From Actinomycetes bacterium (GTDB lineage: Bacteria > Actinomycetota > Acidimicrobiia > Acidimicrobiales > Bog-793), in contig JAKBPI010000012.1 in NCBI GenBank assembly GCA_021829645.1, positions 1-54,409 on the forward strand: 54,409 bases of DNA. Reading direction: 5' to 3'. The translations under genes were made by a program, and so were the position numbers. The notes under the pieces were generated by a model. The model made no database searches. It was not told the DNA's origin and was given only the letters and a program-made list of their open reading frames with translations. This document shows, piece by piece, positions 20,664 to 30,206 of the stretch; positions within the stretch are counted from its first letter, which is position 1, and the number at the start of each line of letters is the position of its first letter.

Positions 20664-22604
20664 CTATACTAATTTGTCGGATTTGACTAGCCTAAAAAGC
20701 GATACTTCATACGGTAAAAGTGTAATTTTCTCGAATACGTTGCCTTCGACAAACGATTTAATGACATAATTACTGTTACAAAAAACATTTGCTATAATAT
20801 GTTCCTGAGTAAAATTAGCCACTATAGCGATAATGTCTTCGGTGTTTTCGATAGTGCCTATCGACACACGGGCGTCGTCTGTGTAGAGTTTTGGCAATAC
20901 CCGAGTTTCTGCAGCAATAGCTCGATAAATCTTGGAAATCCCATTTCGATTGATGTTAGAAGTATTCGCTGCAAAGTGCTCGATAGGGTAAGTACAGAGA
21001 AATGCGGTTCCTTGGGATTTGGAATAAGAAACAATAGCCGGCAACCCATTCTGATCCACTGCTATTACGCGTGCCCCTTTGTCTGTTTCTACAGGTAAGT
21101 AAGAAAGGCTACTTCGCGTTCCTATAGCCCTGAACTCTAAAGTTTCTCCGACTTTTATATCCCCTAAAGTTTCTTGAAATTGAAATTTTACGACCTCTGT
21201 AGTAATTGTCTCCGTAAGTCCGTACTTCAACTTGTGTTTGACGCCAAATACCTCTTCTAACCATGGAATCCACGGTCCTCGCTGATTATCGGTGCTGCCG
21301 CCAAAGTACGATAGGTATAAGTTTGCTCCGACTTTCAGCCTCTCCGTAAGATGTTTTACTCCGGTAGTAGTCAGTATCTTGGTACTTGGGAGAAGATATA
21401 GCCTATGCTCTCCAGGAAATCCGTCTTTTTCACGAGTCATTTCGATATTTAAATCAGCAAGTCTCGAACTCACGTAGGCTTGTAACATGTGTTTAGCCGT
21501 GTCAGACCTGAAAGATTGTTCCATGAAAGGGAAAATTGTTTCAAAGTGTTCCGGTACCACTATGGCTACATTGCTTTTTGAAGGTTTAAACTCGCCTTTC
21601 AGCCCTTTGATAAACTTAGAGAAAGAAGATATCTCATTTAATTGTTGTTTTGGTTTTCCGTTGGAGTCAACCAACCCAAAGTGCAGTTCAAATGGATGGT
21701 GCCTGTACGGGTTTACACTATACAAATGATCGTAATCGCAATTATTCCATGCTATCCAGCCTTTTGCTCCTGCAAGCAACGTTGAATAGAGTAAATGTCT
21801 GTAATAAATAGAGGCGTTTTTATCTGAGGCAAAGTCTGAGGTAACACCAAATTCTTCCATTATGACAGGAAGTTCGAAGCCTGCTGCCATGCTACAGGTA
21901 TACGCGGCATATAGGAACTGTGTTATTTCGTCATCTTGCATCGGGTAAACATGGGGGCCGATGAAATCTAACAGGTTTTGAAGAGTACGCAAAGAGAAGC
22001 CGTTTTCATTCCCCGTCATTTCCAAACCCCAAGCTCCGTCTCCAAGGGAAACCGGTTGCCGTGCTCCGGCAGCCTTGAGTGCATAAATTAGAGATTGTGC
22101 CCAAGCATAGATCTCTTTTTGGGAAGCGTCTTTTCCGCCATAAAGTGGTATTTCGTTGGAGATCAGCCACCCACATATAGCGGGATGCTGGCTAAAGCGG
22201 TCGGCGATCTCATAGGCAAACCAACTTTGCTCAGCTACCATGGTTGTATCTCTATATATGTCACGGCCATTTCGCCAAGAGGGATCCCAGTTCTCTCCTG
22301 ACATATGGCCTACTATAAAAGTTGGAACTGTCGACAAGCCCGTTTCTAAGTGCGCATCTAGAAAATTACTAAACCGATTAAGTACATTTTCATCAAGAAA
22401 ATGCTCTTCCGGGACGAAGTGTGGCCAATATAAAAATGACCTAGTTACATTGCATCCGCTGTCGGCAAGTTGCTTTAGCTCCATCCTTATGCTCTTTGCA
22501 TCGTAGTTCTGCCACATTAAGGGGCCGCCTGAACGCGACCAGAAGTTAACTCCTATCCAAGTAGCGCTATTTTGTTGAAGTGAAGAAGTACTTTCTATTA
22601 CCAC
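20664..22604 (-). CDS. Clan GH-A glycoside hydrolase (GH5-like barrel with a GH42-like second domain)
   Basis: 646 aa, no signal peptide, GTG start with GAGGAG seven bases upstream. Residues 1-330 form a TIM barrel with the clan GH-A pair: acid/base E151 in GWLISNEIP and nucleophile E251 (or E250) in PVIMEEFG, plus a substrate-aromatic IAWNNCDYD segment. Residues about 345-460 resemble the GH42 trimerisation (amidotransferase-like) domain, and the C-terminus looks like a beta-sandwich. This architecture recalls trimeric intracellular beta-mannosidases or beta-galactosidases. First gene of the operon. Together with the Opp-type importer, alpha-galactosidase and esterase, a beta-mannoside substrate is a reasonable guess but not shown. 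Confidence 0.83.
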   Translation of the reverse strand: MVIESTSSLQQNSATWIGVNFWSRSGGPLMWQNYDAKSIRMELKQLADSGCNVTRSFLYWPHFVPEEHFLDENVLNRFSNFLDAHLETGLSTVPTFIVGHMSGENWDPSWRNGRDIYRDTTMVAEQSWFAYEIADRFSQHPAICGWLISNEIPLYGGKDASQKEIYAWAQSLIYALKAAGARQPVSLGDGAWGLEMTGNENGFSLRTLQNLLDFIGPHVYPMQDDEITQFLYAAYTCSMAAGFELPVIMEEFGVTSDFASDKNASIYYRHLLYSTLLAGAKGWIAWNNCDYDHLYSVNPYRHHPFELHFGLVDSNGKPKQQLNEISSFSKFIKGLKGEFKPSKSNVAIVVPEHFETIFPFMEQSFRSDTAKHMLQAYVSSRLADLNIEMTREKDGFPGEHRLYLLPSTKILTTTGVKHLTERLKVGANLYLSYFGGSTDNQRGPWIPWLEEVFGVKHKLKYGLTETITTEVVKFQFQETLGDIKVGETLEFRAIGTRSSLSYLPVETDKGARVIAVDQNGLPAIVSYSKSQGTAFLCTYPIEHFAANTSNINRNGISKIYRAIAAETRVLPKLYTDDARVSIGTIENTEDIIAIVANFTQEHIIANVFCNSNYVIKSFVEGNVFEKITLLPYEVSLFRLVKSDKLV

Positions 22605-22620
22605 CCGTTATCTCCTCAAT

Positions 22621-22647
22621 AAAAAATAATTGTTTAAATTATTTTTT
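22621..22647. repeat. AT-rich perfect palindrome in the 5' leader of the sugar operon
   Basis: AAAAAATAATT, loop GTTTA, AATTATTTTTT: an 11-bp perfect inverted repeat lying just upstream of the ribosome site of the glycosidase gene and downstream of the candidate promoter. In RNA it would form an A/U hairpin next to the Shine-Dalgarno sequence; in DNA it could be an operator. Confidence 0.5.
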
Positions 22648-22672
22648 TGTTGGCATAATTACTTGATCCCCT

Positions 22673-22708
22673 GTTATTACTATAACGGTTAAGTTATATC
22701 CTTTGCAA
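22673..22708 (-). promoter_or_regulatory. Candidate promoter with repeated GTTAT/ATAAC half-sites for the sugar operon
   Basis: On the minus strand TTGCAA (22703-22708) is followed 18 bases later by TATAGT (22679-22684), a fair sigma-70 type pair about 75-100 bases ahead of the first gene. Overlapping the -10, the plus strand reads GTTAT-TACT-ATAAC-GGTTAA-GTTAT (22673-22697), three alternating half-sites, as expected for a repressor site. No regulator gene lies in or next to the locus. Confidence 0.5.
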
Positions 22709-23488
22709 GTCCGTTCCAAAACTTTTTTGATGATTTTTTTAATAACTTGCGAAATAAAGAAGCTGAAAGCCACTCTTGTGTTACAAATGCTCCTCGCAGC
22801 CAATACTATATGTCGAATATTACCTCTTCTATATTTCGGCTACTACCTGCCGTATGGGTGCTGTGTATATTAAACGACGCTTGTCGGCTTTCTGCTATTG
22901 CCCTACGGAAAAACGCTTATGAACAATGCCGGCCTCGCAAGTAACAATGCAGCGTTTTGTCACTTGTAGCAGAGCTCCTCTTGCCCATTGCCACCGGCAT
23001 CTGCATGAGCGACAGATTTTCCCATAAAGAGCGCTATTAGTTAAGTCGAGCTCCGTTGTTTCGTAACCCTCAAGAAAGTTGGAAATATTCCATGCTGGCT
23101 CGAACTTGTCAAAAAGTACTTGACGGAATGCGATTTAGTAAGCCAAAGCTTATCAAATCCTTCGGCATAAGATCTTAGTTCATTAGGAGCCAGTTACTCC
23201 TTGCCATTTCTTCGGCTTTAGCCGACCTATCTTAGAGGAGATCCATTAAGGGCAACATGGTTGCTGAAAGTACAGGTATATACCTTCAATATCAGGTTTT
23301 ACCAAAAGCACAACCTATGGCTATGGGATCAAAAGTACTGTTTCAAAACAGGATTTGCCCCAACCTGTTCGGCTTCCTCAGGGTAATTTTGAAACCTATG
23401 TACAGAAACTCCCAGATTAAAGAGAAATGCCGTGTCAGTAGATACGTAATTTATGCTCATATGCTAAAACTTATAGAATCTTCTATGT
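22709..23488. other. Non-coding or decayed region between the sugar locus and tsaC
   Basis: About 780 bases with no intact gene. Short open stretches read like fragments of former proteins. One begins at 23257 with MVAESTGIY, reminiscent of the ESTG.Y motif of IS110-type transposases but not followed by matching sequence. Another frame (about 23270-23430) encodes a compositionally protein-like tail ending LPQGNFETYVQKLPD. I cannot identify either. It is the upstream flank of the inserted sugar locus and likely scar sequence. Confidence 0.4.
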
Positions 23489-24094
23489 CTACTTATTAAT
23501 CAGTACGTTCATAATCTGATCTAGCGATATAGGACCGGCTCTCATAATCTCCACCTCGTCACCAGCCAGTGATACGACGGTAGACGGTTGTCCATGACAC
23601 ATGCCTCCGTCGATACATAAAATATCATCAGGAAATATTCCTTCACCTTCTTCTGGCTTTTGGATAGGGTTTTGCCCGTGTAAATTAGCACTCGTCACCG
23701 CCAGAGGCCCAAAAACACTTAACAGCGCTAGCAGTTGGGGGTGATTTGGACACCTGAAACCTATTGTTTGTTGTCCTTTGAAAGCTTCTAGCGGTGCATT
23801 TCCTGCTTTAGGTACCACCACGGTTAAAGGACCTGGCCAAAACGCTTCCCCCAATACCCTGAGTTGTGCTTTTACCCTCTCATCGTCCGTAAAGCTCAGT
23901 ACCGTATCTAAATCTTTTATCATTACAGGTAGCATGACTTCCAGGGGACGGCGTTTTAGTGCAAAAATAGTTTCCACGGCTTTACTGCTATTGGCATCCC
24001 CGGCTAAGCCGTATACAGTTTCGGTGGGAACCATAATCACGCCTTCCCGATTTAAAACCTCTACTGCCAATTCGATATCGATGGTGAGTATCAT
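23489..24094 (-). CDS. tsaC: Threonylcarbamoyl-AMP synthase (TsaC/Sua5 family)
   Basis: 201 aa, the short form lacking the extra Sua5 domain. It makes threonylcarbamoyl-adenylate from threonine, bicarbonate and ATP for the t6A37 modification of ANN-decoding tRNAs. Diagnostic segments: PTETVYGLAGDA (21-32), AFWPGPLTVVVPK (84-96), IGFRCPNHP (111-119) and VTSANLHGQNP (133-143). It lies 25 bases downstream of prmC, the usual actinobacterial order. In relatives the next gene is rpiB or glyA; here the sugar locus intervenes. Confidence 0.95.
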   Translation of the reverse strand: MILTIDIELAVEVLNREGVIMVPTETVYGLAGDANSSKAVETIFALKRRPLEVMLPVMIKDLDTVLSFTDDERVKAQLRVLGEAFWPGPLTVVVPKAGNAPLEAFKGQQTIGFRCPNHPQLLALLSVFGPLAVTSANLHGQNPIQKPEEGEGIFPDDILCIDGGMCHGQPSTVVSLAGDEVEIMRAGPISLDQIMNVLINK

Positions 24095-24119
24095 TTAATG
24101 AAATTCCTATGTTTTAGTT

Positions 24120-25064
24120 TTACCAGCGGGCAAGAAGGACCCTGTCTCTGCCTGCTAAATCTTTTATAACGCTTATATCATGGGCACCGGCGCTTTTTGC
24201 CAAAGAAACGGCATTTCGTGCTTGCCTCGGTGCCATTTCTAAGACAAGCGAGCCGCCCGGTTTTAGCAATTCCGGTGCTAAGGAAATAATTTTATCAATA
24301 ATCTCAAATCCGTCCTGTCCGCCGACGAGAGCCGAAATGGGATCATAGCATCTGACCTCTTCGTCTAAAGTAGACAATTCACCGGCTGCAAGATAAGGAG
24401 GATTTGAGCATATGATATCCACCGTCTTATCTTTAATCGCATCAGCCAAGTTGCCCCTGAAGAGAGAAACTCTATTGCGAGCCTCCTCTCTCAAACTGTC
24501 TATATTTTCTTTAGCCAAGTCAAGAGCTTCCGCTGAGATATCGAGACACACGACGTCAATATCATCACATTCAGCTGCTATCGAGCATCCTATAACCCCA
24601 CTACCGGTTCCTATGTCAAGCAATGTCAAGTGAGATATGACTTCGCTTTTTCTATTCCCTCCGGCATCCCCGGCCATATTTCGCAATTCCGCTAAAGCAA
24701 CTTCTACTAATATTTCGGTTTCCGGTCTTGGCACAAGAGCACGCCTATCGGTTTTAATATCAAGATAGCGAAAACCATAATGACCTAAGATGTGCTGCAA
24801 AGGCTCTTTTTGCGCCCTTCGTGTGACCATTTGCTCAATTTTACTGGCGGCAATTGTATCTACATATCTATCGGAATATAAGAAATATTTTATGCCATAC
24901 CTTTTACCGATTTCTTCTTCCTCAGTAAAAACTCCCTGCATGACTTCTTCTAGAATAAGACGTGCTTCATAGGAATTATCTAAGCGCTTTATGGCCCAAT
25001 TGTAAATATCTCTATAGGTAATTGCTTTCTCTGTATTAAAAAAAGCCTCTTTATCACCTGTCAT
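24120..25064 (-). CDS. prmC: Release factor glutamine methyltransferase
   Basis: 314 aa. The enzyme uses S-adenosylmethionine to methylate the glutamine of the GGQ motif in peptide release factors. The SAM-binding LLDIGTGSGVIG (148-159) and the catalytic NPPY (221-224) are intact, and the N-terminal helical domain ends in the LQHILGHYGFRYLDIKTDRRALVPRPETE block typical of PrmC. A charged tract (EEARNRVSLF) is unremarkable. It follows prfA, its substrate's gene, by 49 bases. Confidence 0.95.
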   Translation of the reverse strand: MTGDKEAFFNTEKAITYRDIYNWAIKRLDNSYEARLILEEVMQGVFTEEEEIGKRYGIKYFLYSDRYVDTIAASKIEQMVTRRAQKEPLQHILGHYGFRYLDIKTDRRALVPRPETEILVEVALAELRNMAGDAGGNRKSEVISHLTLLDIGTGSGVIGCSIAAECDDIDVVCLDISAEALDLAKENIDSLREEARNRVSLFRGNLADAIKDKTVDIICSNPPYLAAGELSTLDEEVRCYDPISALVGGQDGFEIIDKIISLAPELLKPGGSLVLEMAPRQARNAVSLAKSAGAHDISVIKDLAGRDRVLLARW

Positions 25065-25113
25065 GAGAACCAGACTTTATCGCATATACGAGATATAAAC
25101 CATGCTAAATAGC

Positions 25114-26199
25114 TCAATCTCCGCTTAGTTGTTTTGCTCTTTCATCAGCCAGCAAAGCGTCAATCATTTCATCCATCTCACCGGTCAAAAACTTGTCTAG
25201 CTTATACAAAGTAAGACCTATCCTGTGATCCGTAACGCGGTTTTCTTTAAAGTTATACGTACGAATTTTTTCCGAACGACCGCCGGTTCCGACTTGAGAA
25301 CGTCTTTTAGTGGAAAGCTCTTCCTGTAAACGATCCTGTTCCAACTTTAGTAGTCGCGACCGTAAGACTATTAAAGCTTTAGCTCTGTTTTGTATCTGAG
25401 ACTTTTCGTCTTGCATGGCCACCACGAGTCCGCTTGGGATGTGGGTAATCCTGACAGCGGAGTCAGTAGTATTGACAGACTGACCTCCCGGGCCGGTAGA
25501 TCTATATACATCTATCTGTAAATCATTGGGGTCTATGTCAACTTCAACTTCATCAGCTTCAGGAAGAACCGTAACGGCAGCAGAAGAAGTATGCAACCTG
25601 CCCTGTGACTCTGTGACCGGTACTCTTTGCACCCTATGAACTCCGCCTTCGTGCTTTAGCCTCACCCAAGCGTCGTCACCTTTCACCTGGAACGTAACGT
25701 CAGAAAGCCCCCCTAAATCGGAGTTTTGGATTTCCATAATTTGGACTTTGTAGCCGCGCCGGTCCATGTATCGCAAATACATGTCAAAGAGGTCTTTGGC
25801 AAATAAGTTGGCCTCTTCTCCGCCTTCAGCACCCCGTACCGTCATAATAACGTTACGTCCGGCATTGGGATCTTCCGGAATAAGTAAGTCTTTTAACGAA
25901 TTGGCAAGTTCCAAAGCGCGTTCTTCACCGGAGGTGACTTCGGCTCGCAAAAGTTCTTTTTCTCCGTGCGAAGCTGCTTCCATCAGCTCTTTGGCTGCCG
26001 AAATATCTCCTTCAATTTGGGCAATCTCGTTTGTTATGGCAACTATTGCCTCTAAAGACTTCCTACGGCGCGACAATTCTAAGTATTGACGTTGATCAGA
26101 AAATATATCAGGACTGGCAAGACGACTCATGACGTCTTTGTATTCGTTTTGAAGTTCTGTGAGTCTGGCTAAGTCCTGTTCTGATAGATCACCTATCAT
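25114..26199 (-). CDS. prfA: Peptide chain release factor 1
   Basis: 361 aa. The GGQ peptidyl-tRNA hydrolysis motif is at 238-240 in GPGGQSVNTTDSA. The stop-codon-reading tripeptide is PVT (194-196), which marks RF1 (UAG/UAA) rather than RF2. Length is normal. It is a cytoplasmic ribosome-binding factor whose GGQ glutamine is the target of PrmC encoded just downstream. The gap to rpmE is 31 bases. Confidence 0.97.
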   Translation of the reverse strand: MIGDLSEQDLARLTELQNEYKDVMSRLASPDIFSDQRQYLELSRRRKSLEAIVAITNEIAQIEGDISAAKELMEAASHGEKELLRAEVTSGEERALELANSLKDLLIPEDPNAGRNVIMTVRGAEGGEEANLFAKDLFDMYLRYMDRRGYKVQIMEIQNSDLGGLSDVTFQVKGDDAWVRLKHEGGVHRVQRVPVTESQGRLHTSSAAVTVLPEADEVEVDIDPNDLQIDVYRSTGPGGQSVNTTDSAVRITHIPSGLVVAMQDEKSQIQNRAKALIVLRSRLLKLEQDRLQEELSTKRRSQVGTGGRSEKIRTYNFKENRVTDHRIGLTLYKLDKFLTGEMDEMIDALLADERAKQLSGD

Positions 26200-26230
26200 C
26201 GAAACACAACCTTGCGGCAGTTAAAACGCT

Positions 26231-26449
26231 TCAATCTTTCTTGTGCCTGGTACGGGTACCGTACCTGCGCTCGAAGCGTTCTACACGACCTCCTGTGTCA
26301 ACCAGTTTTTGCTTACCGGTAAAGAACGGGTGGCATTCGTTGCACAATTCACTGTGAAGTGCTTCTTTAGTAGACCTGGTTGTAAAGGTGTTGCCGCAAG
26401 AGCACTTGACGGATGCTAACTCGTAGCGTGGATGTATATCTGCTTTCAT
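26231..26449 (-). CDS. rpmE: Ribosomal protein L31, zinc-binding form
   Basis: 72 aa. Four cysteines (C16, C18, C36, C39 in CSC and CNECH) mark the zinc-containing C+ paralog, which many actinobacteria replace under zinc starvation. PFFTGKQK and [10 protein letters not shown] are family signatures. It begins with ATG at 26449 and sits between rho and prfA, the usual actinobacterial position. Confidence 0.96.
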   Translation of the reverse strand: MKADIHPRYELASVKCSCGNTFTTRSTKEALHSELCNECHPFFTGKQKLVDTGGRVERFERRYGTRTRHKKD

Positions 26450-26579
26450 GATGCCCTCATTATAGTAAAAATTCTTATTGGTTTAGATTCAATTGACTGA
26501 ATAGCCAATTGTCAAGGAAAAAACATTTTACAGCTAAATCCCGTTTCTTTGACAAGTTTTGCACGCTTTTCACCAAATT

Positions 26580-28412
26580 CTAATTTGGTATCGGCGCCTT
26601 GGCAATTTCTCCCAAAAATTCTTCGTTGGAGCGGGTTGACTTCAGCTTATCCAGCAAAAGTTCCAAACCAGCGGCTGCATTGTTGGAGTCACCGCTTATA
26701 GCATTTAGTACTCTTCGCAGTTTCCAGACTTGCTGTAGTTGATTTCTCTCAAAAAGCAGCTCTTCGTGACGAGTGGAACTTGAGTTTACGTCTATAGCCG
26801 GATAGAGGCGCCTTTCGGCCAGCTTCCTGTCCAGTCTTAGTTCCATATTGCCGGTACCTTTGAATTCCTCGAAAATGACTTCATCCATCTTGGAACCAGT
26901 TTCCACCAAAGCGGTGGCCAAAATGGTCAGAGAACCGCCTTCTTCGACATTTCTTGCCGCTCCAAAAAACTTCTTGGGGGGATAGAGTGCCCCGGAGTCC
27001 ACACCTCCGGACATTATACGCCCGGTTGCCGGCAATGCCATGTTATATGCTCTGGCAAGTCTGGTGATACCGTCCAAAATAATAACGACGTCTTTACCTA
27101 ATTCTACAAGCCTTTTTGCCCTCTCTATTGTGAGTTCAGCCACTTGGGCGTGTTCTTCGGACGGTCTGTCGAAGGTAGAAGCCACCACCTCTCCCTTTAC
27201 GGAACGCCGCATATCCGTGACCTCTTCCGGTCTTTCGTCAACAAGCAGTACCATGAGGTGCACGTCGGGGTTATTTGTCTCAATAGAGCGGGCTATTTCT
27301 TTCATAATGGTCGTTTTGCCGGCTTTTGGCGGAGAAACGATCATGCCTCTCTGCCCCTTTCCGATTGGGGAAATGAGGTCAATAATTCTGGAGGTCATAT
27401 CGAGGTGGTTGCCACTCAACTCCAACCGCAAGGGTTCGTCCGGAAAAAGAGGTGTCAGGTCCTCAAATTTTGGCCTGTTACGAGAAGCTTCCGCCGGAAG
27501 ACCGCCTATGGTGTCGATTCTGATAAGAGCCGGGTACTTTTCGTTTGATGCGGCAGGCCGGCAGGCCCCTTCAACGGCATCTCCTTTTCTCAGTCCGAAA
27601 CGTCTCACCTGAGAGACCGACACATAAACATCTTTGGCACTGGCCAGATAGCTGGTGGTACGCAGAAATCCATAACCGTCTTCTTTTAGATCCAGTAAGC
27701 CCCTCACCGGAACCAAATCGCCCTGCCATTGGGCGTCTCCATTGGCAGAAGAGGTATCTGATCTATCCCTATCCTTGCCGCGTCGTCTCCTGGACTTCCT
27801 GCTGCCTGTCTCGGGTGGCACAGAAGCAGATTCCTCTCTTTTCACTTCGTCTCCGCCGGAAGAAGGCTTAGTGTCGCCAGATGGTACTTCCGCACCGGAA
27901 ACAGCCTTGTCGATACTTTCAGCAGGCAGGTTCTGTACTTGCCTTATCTCTTTGGTATCTCCGGAAGTCAAAGGGGCCTGTGCGGCATATAAGGCGTCCG
28001 TGATAGCGGCAGAGGAATCCGAGGTCTCTCGGGAGAGGGAGTCTGACACCTCTGACTTGGGTTTCCTCGTGCGCTTTTTGGGTATGTCGCCGAGCGTTGA
28101 GACATCGCCTGAGGAGCGTACGTCATCGGAAGTCTCCCCATCCGGAACAGCGACGATGGCTTCTTGACCGAAGCCGGGTGCCGCATGTCCGTTAGGAGAT
28201 TCTAAAGAAAGCTTGCCGTTGCCCCCCGGTGCCGACACTGCTTTATCAGCATCTCCGTTAGCCACAACCCCGGTAGCCTGTAAAATTAAATTGACAATGT
28301 CTGCTTTCTTTAATCGCACGGGAACCTTTAAAGAAAGTGCTGCTGCTATTGCGTGGAGTTCTTCACGCTCTTTACGTTCTAAAAATGAGCGCTCAAGCTG
28401 CTCAGTCGCCAT
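26580..28412 (-). CDS. rho: Transcription termination factor Rho with actinobacterial insertion
   Basis: 610 aa, against about 420 for E. coli Rho. The N-terminal helical Rho_N domain is 1-48. Residues about 50-225 are a low-complexity, Ser/Asp/Lys/Arg-rich insertion ending in a basic [12 protein letters not shown] patch, as in other actinobacterial Rhos, where such a region adds RNA affinity. The cold-shock-like RNA-binding domain holds GYGFL (246-250). The ATPase core has the P-loop SPPKAGKTT (360-368), [11 protein letters not shown] (388-398) and the Q/R-loop region [13 protein letters not shown]. Hexameric RNA translocase. AGGAG lies 9 bases before the ATG. A 475-base AT-rich leader lies upstream. 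Confidence 0.97.
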   Translation of the reverse strand: MATEQLERSFLERKEREELHAIAAALSLKVPVRLKKADIVNLILQATGVVANGDADKAVSAPGGNGKLSLESPNGHAAPGFGQEAIVAVPDGETSDDVRSSGDVSTLGDIPKKRTRKPKSEVSDSLSRETSDSSAAITDALYAAQAPLTSGDTKEIRQVQNLPAESIDKAVSGAEVPSGDTKPSSGGDEVKREESASVPPETGSRKSRRRRGKDRDRSDTSSANGDAQWQGDLVPVRGLLDLKEDGYGFLRTTSYLASAKDVYVSVSQVRRFGLRKGDAVEGACRPAASNEKYPALIRIDTIGGLPAEASRNRPKFEDLTPLFPDEPLRLELSGNHLDMTSRIIDLISPIGKGQRGMIVSPPKAGKTTIMKEIARSIETNNPDVHLMVLLVDERPEEVTDMRRSVKGEVVASTFDRPSEEHAQVAELTIERAKRLVELGKDVVIILDGITRLARAYNMALPATGRIMSGGVDSGALYPPKKFFGAARNVEEGGSLTILATALVETGSKMDEVIFEEFKGTGNMELRLDRKLAERRLYPAIDVNSSSTRHEELLFERNQLQQVWKLRRVLNAISGDSNNAAAGLELLLDKLKSTRSNEEFLGEIAKAPIPN

Positions 28413-28887
28413 ATGGGTCTGCTCCTAGAAAAAATAAACGTTGGAATAATATGTATTACGAACAAAGAACAATAATTTTATGAGTTCCTCAAAGAAAATC
28501 ATCAATTAAAGCTCCGCAGGATAATTATCAGAGATACGAACTTCACCTCATATCCTATGTCATTAACTTGACAATTTACCGATCAGCAAAGCAATAATTT
28601 CTCTACAGTATTTACCAAATAGAACTAACCGTACATAGCAATAAAAACTAACAGACTGCCGGGACACAAAAAATATTGATTTTATCCTAGAAAGAAATTA
28701 AGCACCGCTTAGGTATGATGCCTTATATTTATTATAGCCTACCGATACCACCAACGGGCGTTGTTTATTTAATTTCCTATAATTAATTACAAATACAAAT
28801 CCTTGATCTTTTATATCAAGTACGCATTTGTATCGGGAGTAAACACAAGACAGAAATTGGGTAGGCCATGAAAAATCAAGCGACAAC
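28413..28887. other. AT-rich gap upstream of rho; long rho leader
   Basis: No gene is supported in 475 bases. The sequence is strikingly AT-rich compared with its flanks. On the minus strand TATAAT (28731-28736) is a good -10 without a clear -35; if used, the rho message would have a leader of about 310 bases, which would suit the autogenous control known for rho. In many relatives this slot between thrC and rho is filled by thrB; no remnant of it is recognisable. Confidence 0.45.
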
Positions 28888-30000
28888 TCAATTGATACCG
28901 ATGACTTCTAGGACTCTTTCGATATCGGGGTCTACCGTCACGGGGACCTGTACCTGACTGATTGCTATATCCGGATCTTTCAGGCCATGCCCTGTCAGCA
29001 CACAAACCACTACGGCATCTTTATCGACTTTTGTTTTCATGAGTCCCGCCACAGAAGCAGCAGAGGCCGGCTCGCAAAAAACTGACTCCTGTGAAGCCAA
29101 AAACTTATAGGCAGCCAAAATTTCTTCGTCACTTACCGCTGAAATTTGTCCTCCGGACTCCCCTGCGGCAGACGTTGCTCCGAACCAAGACGCCGGATTA
29201 CCGATCCTGATAGCAGTGGCTATCGTCTCCGGAGAGGCTATCGGGTGCCCCGCCACGATCGGAGCCGCTCCGGCAGCCTGAAATCCGAACATCTTAGGCA
29301 GTTTGGTCGACTTTTTGGCTTCTAAGTACTGGCAGTAGCCTTTCCAATAGGCGGTGATGTTTCCTGCATTGCCCACCGGGATACAGTGAATATCGGGTGC
29401 ATCTCCCAGTACGTCGACTATTTCAAAAGCACCGGATTTCTGACCTTCGATCCTATATGGATTCACCGAGTTCACCACCACGACTTTTGCCCTGTTGGGC
29501 AGGTCTCTGACAATTTCCAGAGCGATGTCAAAATTGCCACGCACCTGAATAACTTTTGCTCCGTGCACCAAGGCCTGGGCCAGTTTCCCCAAGGCGATAT
29601 GACCTTCAGGAATAAGCACGGCACAGCTCAAACCGGCTCTTGCCGCGTAAGCCGCCGCCGAAGCTGAAGTGTTACCCGTAGAGGCACAAACTACTGCCTG
29701 TGCCCCTTCTTCCACCGCTTTGGAAATGGCTACTGTCATTCCCCTGTCTTTGAAAGAGCCCGTAGGGTTGGCGCCTTCCACCTTGAGATAAACTTTTGCC
29801 CCCACGCGCTCGGAAAGTCTGGGCGCAAACAAAAGCGGAGTTCCTCCCTCCTGTAGAGAGACCACCGGAGTGTCTTCGGAAACCGGCAAAAAGCGTCGAT
29901 AAGTTTCTATAACCCCGCGCCAAGGGTATAGTTTGTTGTTATCGTTGATGTAATCGGCGTCAGAAACCTCGACGCGACCGGGTATTATTTCCTCAGACAA
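28888..30000 (-). CDS. thrC: Threonine synthase
   Basis: 370 aa PLP enzyme converting O-phosphohomoserine to threonine. The PLP lysine is K84 in [11 protein letters not shown]. The [17 protein letters not shown] block (phosphate binding) and the [15 protein letters not shown] block are diagnostic of the short, class-II-like actinobacterial form. TTG start with a GGGGG site four bases upstream. 206 bases separate it from hom. The substrate requires homoserine kinase, whose gene is not in the window. Confidence 0.96.
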   Translation of the reverse strand: MSEEIIPGRVEVSDADYINDNNKLYPWRGVIETYRRFLPVSEDTPVVSLQEGGTPLLFAPRLSERVGAKVYLKVEGANPTGSFKDRGMTVAISKAVEEGAQAVVCASTGNTSASAAAYAARAGLSCAVLIPEGHIALGKLAQALVHGAKVIQVRGNFDIALEIVRDLPNRAKVVVVNSVNPYRIEGQKSGAFEIVDVLGDAPDIHCIPVGNAGNITAYWKGYCQYLEAKKSTKLPKMFGFQAAGAAPIVAGHPIASPETIATAIRIGNPASWFGATSAAGESGGQISAVSDEEILAAYKFLASQESVFCEPASAASVAGLMKTKVDKDAVVVCVLTGHGLKDPDIAISQVQVPVTVDPDIERVLEVIGIN

Positions 30001-30206
30001 TTTTCCCCCAAAATAATTTTTTATATCGCAAACACATAATTTATCGCCCAGCTATATACAAAATATATTGACTATTTCCCGCTATCTGGCTTTTGGAGCA
30101 TTTGTTATATGCCAAAAAGCTTTTTTTACTCCCGTAGCCCTATCATATGACAGTAAGAGATCGGCAACACCGTATTTGACACAAAAGTCTCTCTCCGGGT
30201 TGCCCT

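Noticed and set aside
11851-23130. Shared CTTGACGGAAT at about 11851 and 23119, on both sides of the sugar locus, as possible insertion repeats
   Set aside because: Eleven bases in intervals this long can match by chance, the positions are not at the gene-cluster edges, and the flanking bases differ.
28698-28886. 62-codon ORF in the rho leader (MSLDFSWPTQ...)
   Set aside because: AT-rich leader, no ribosome site, no recognisable family; overlaps the candidate -10 region.
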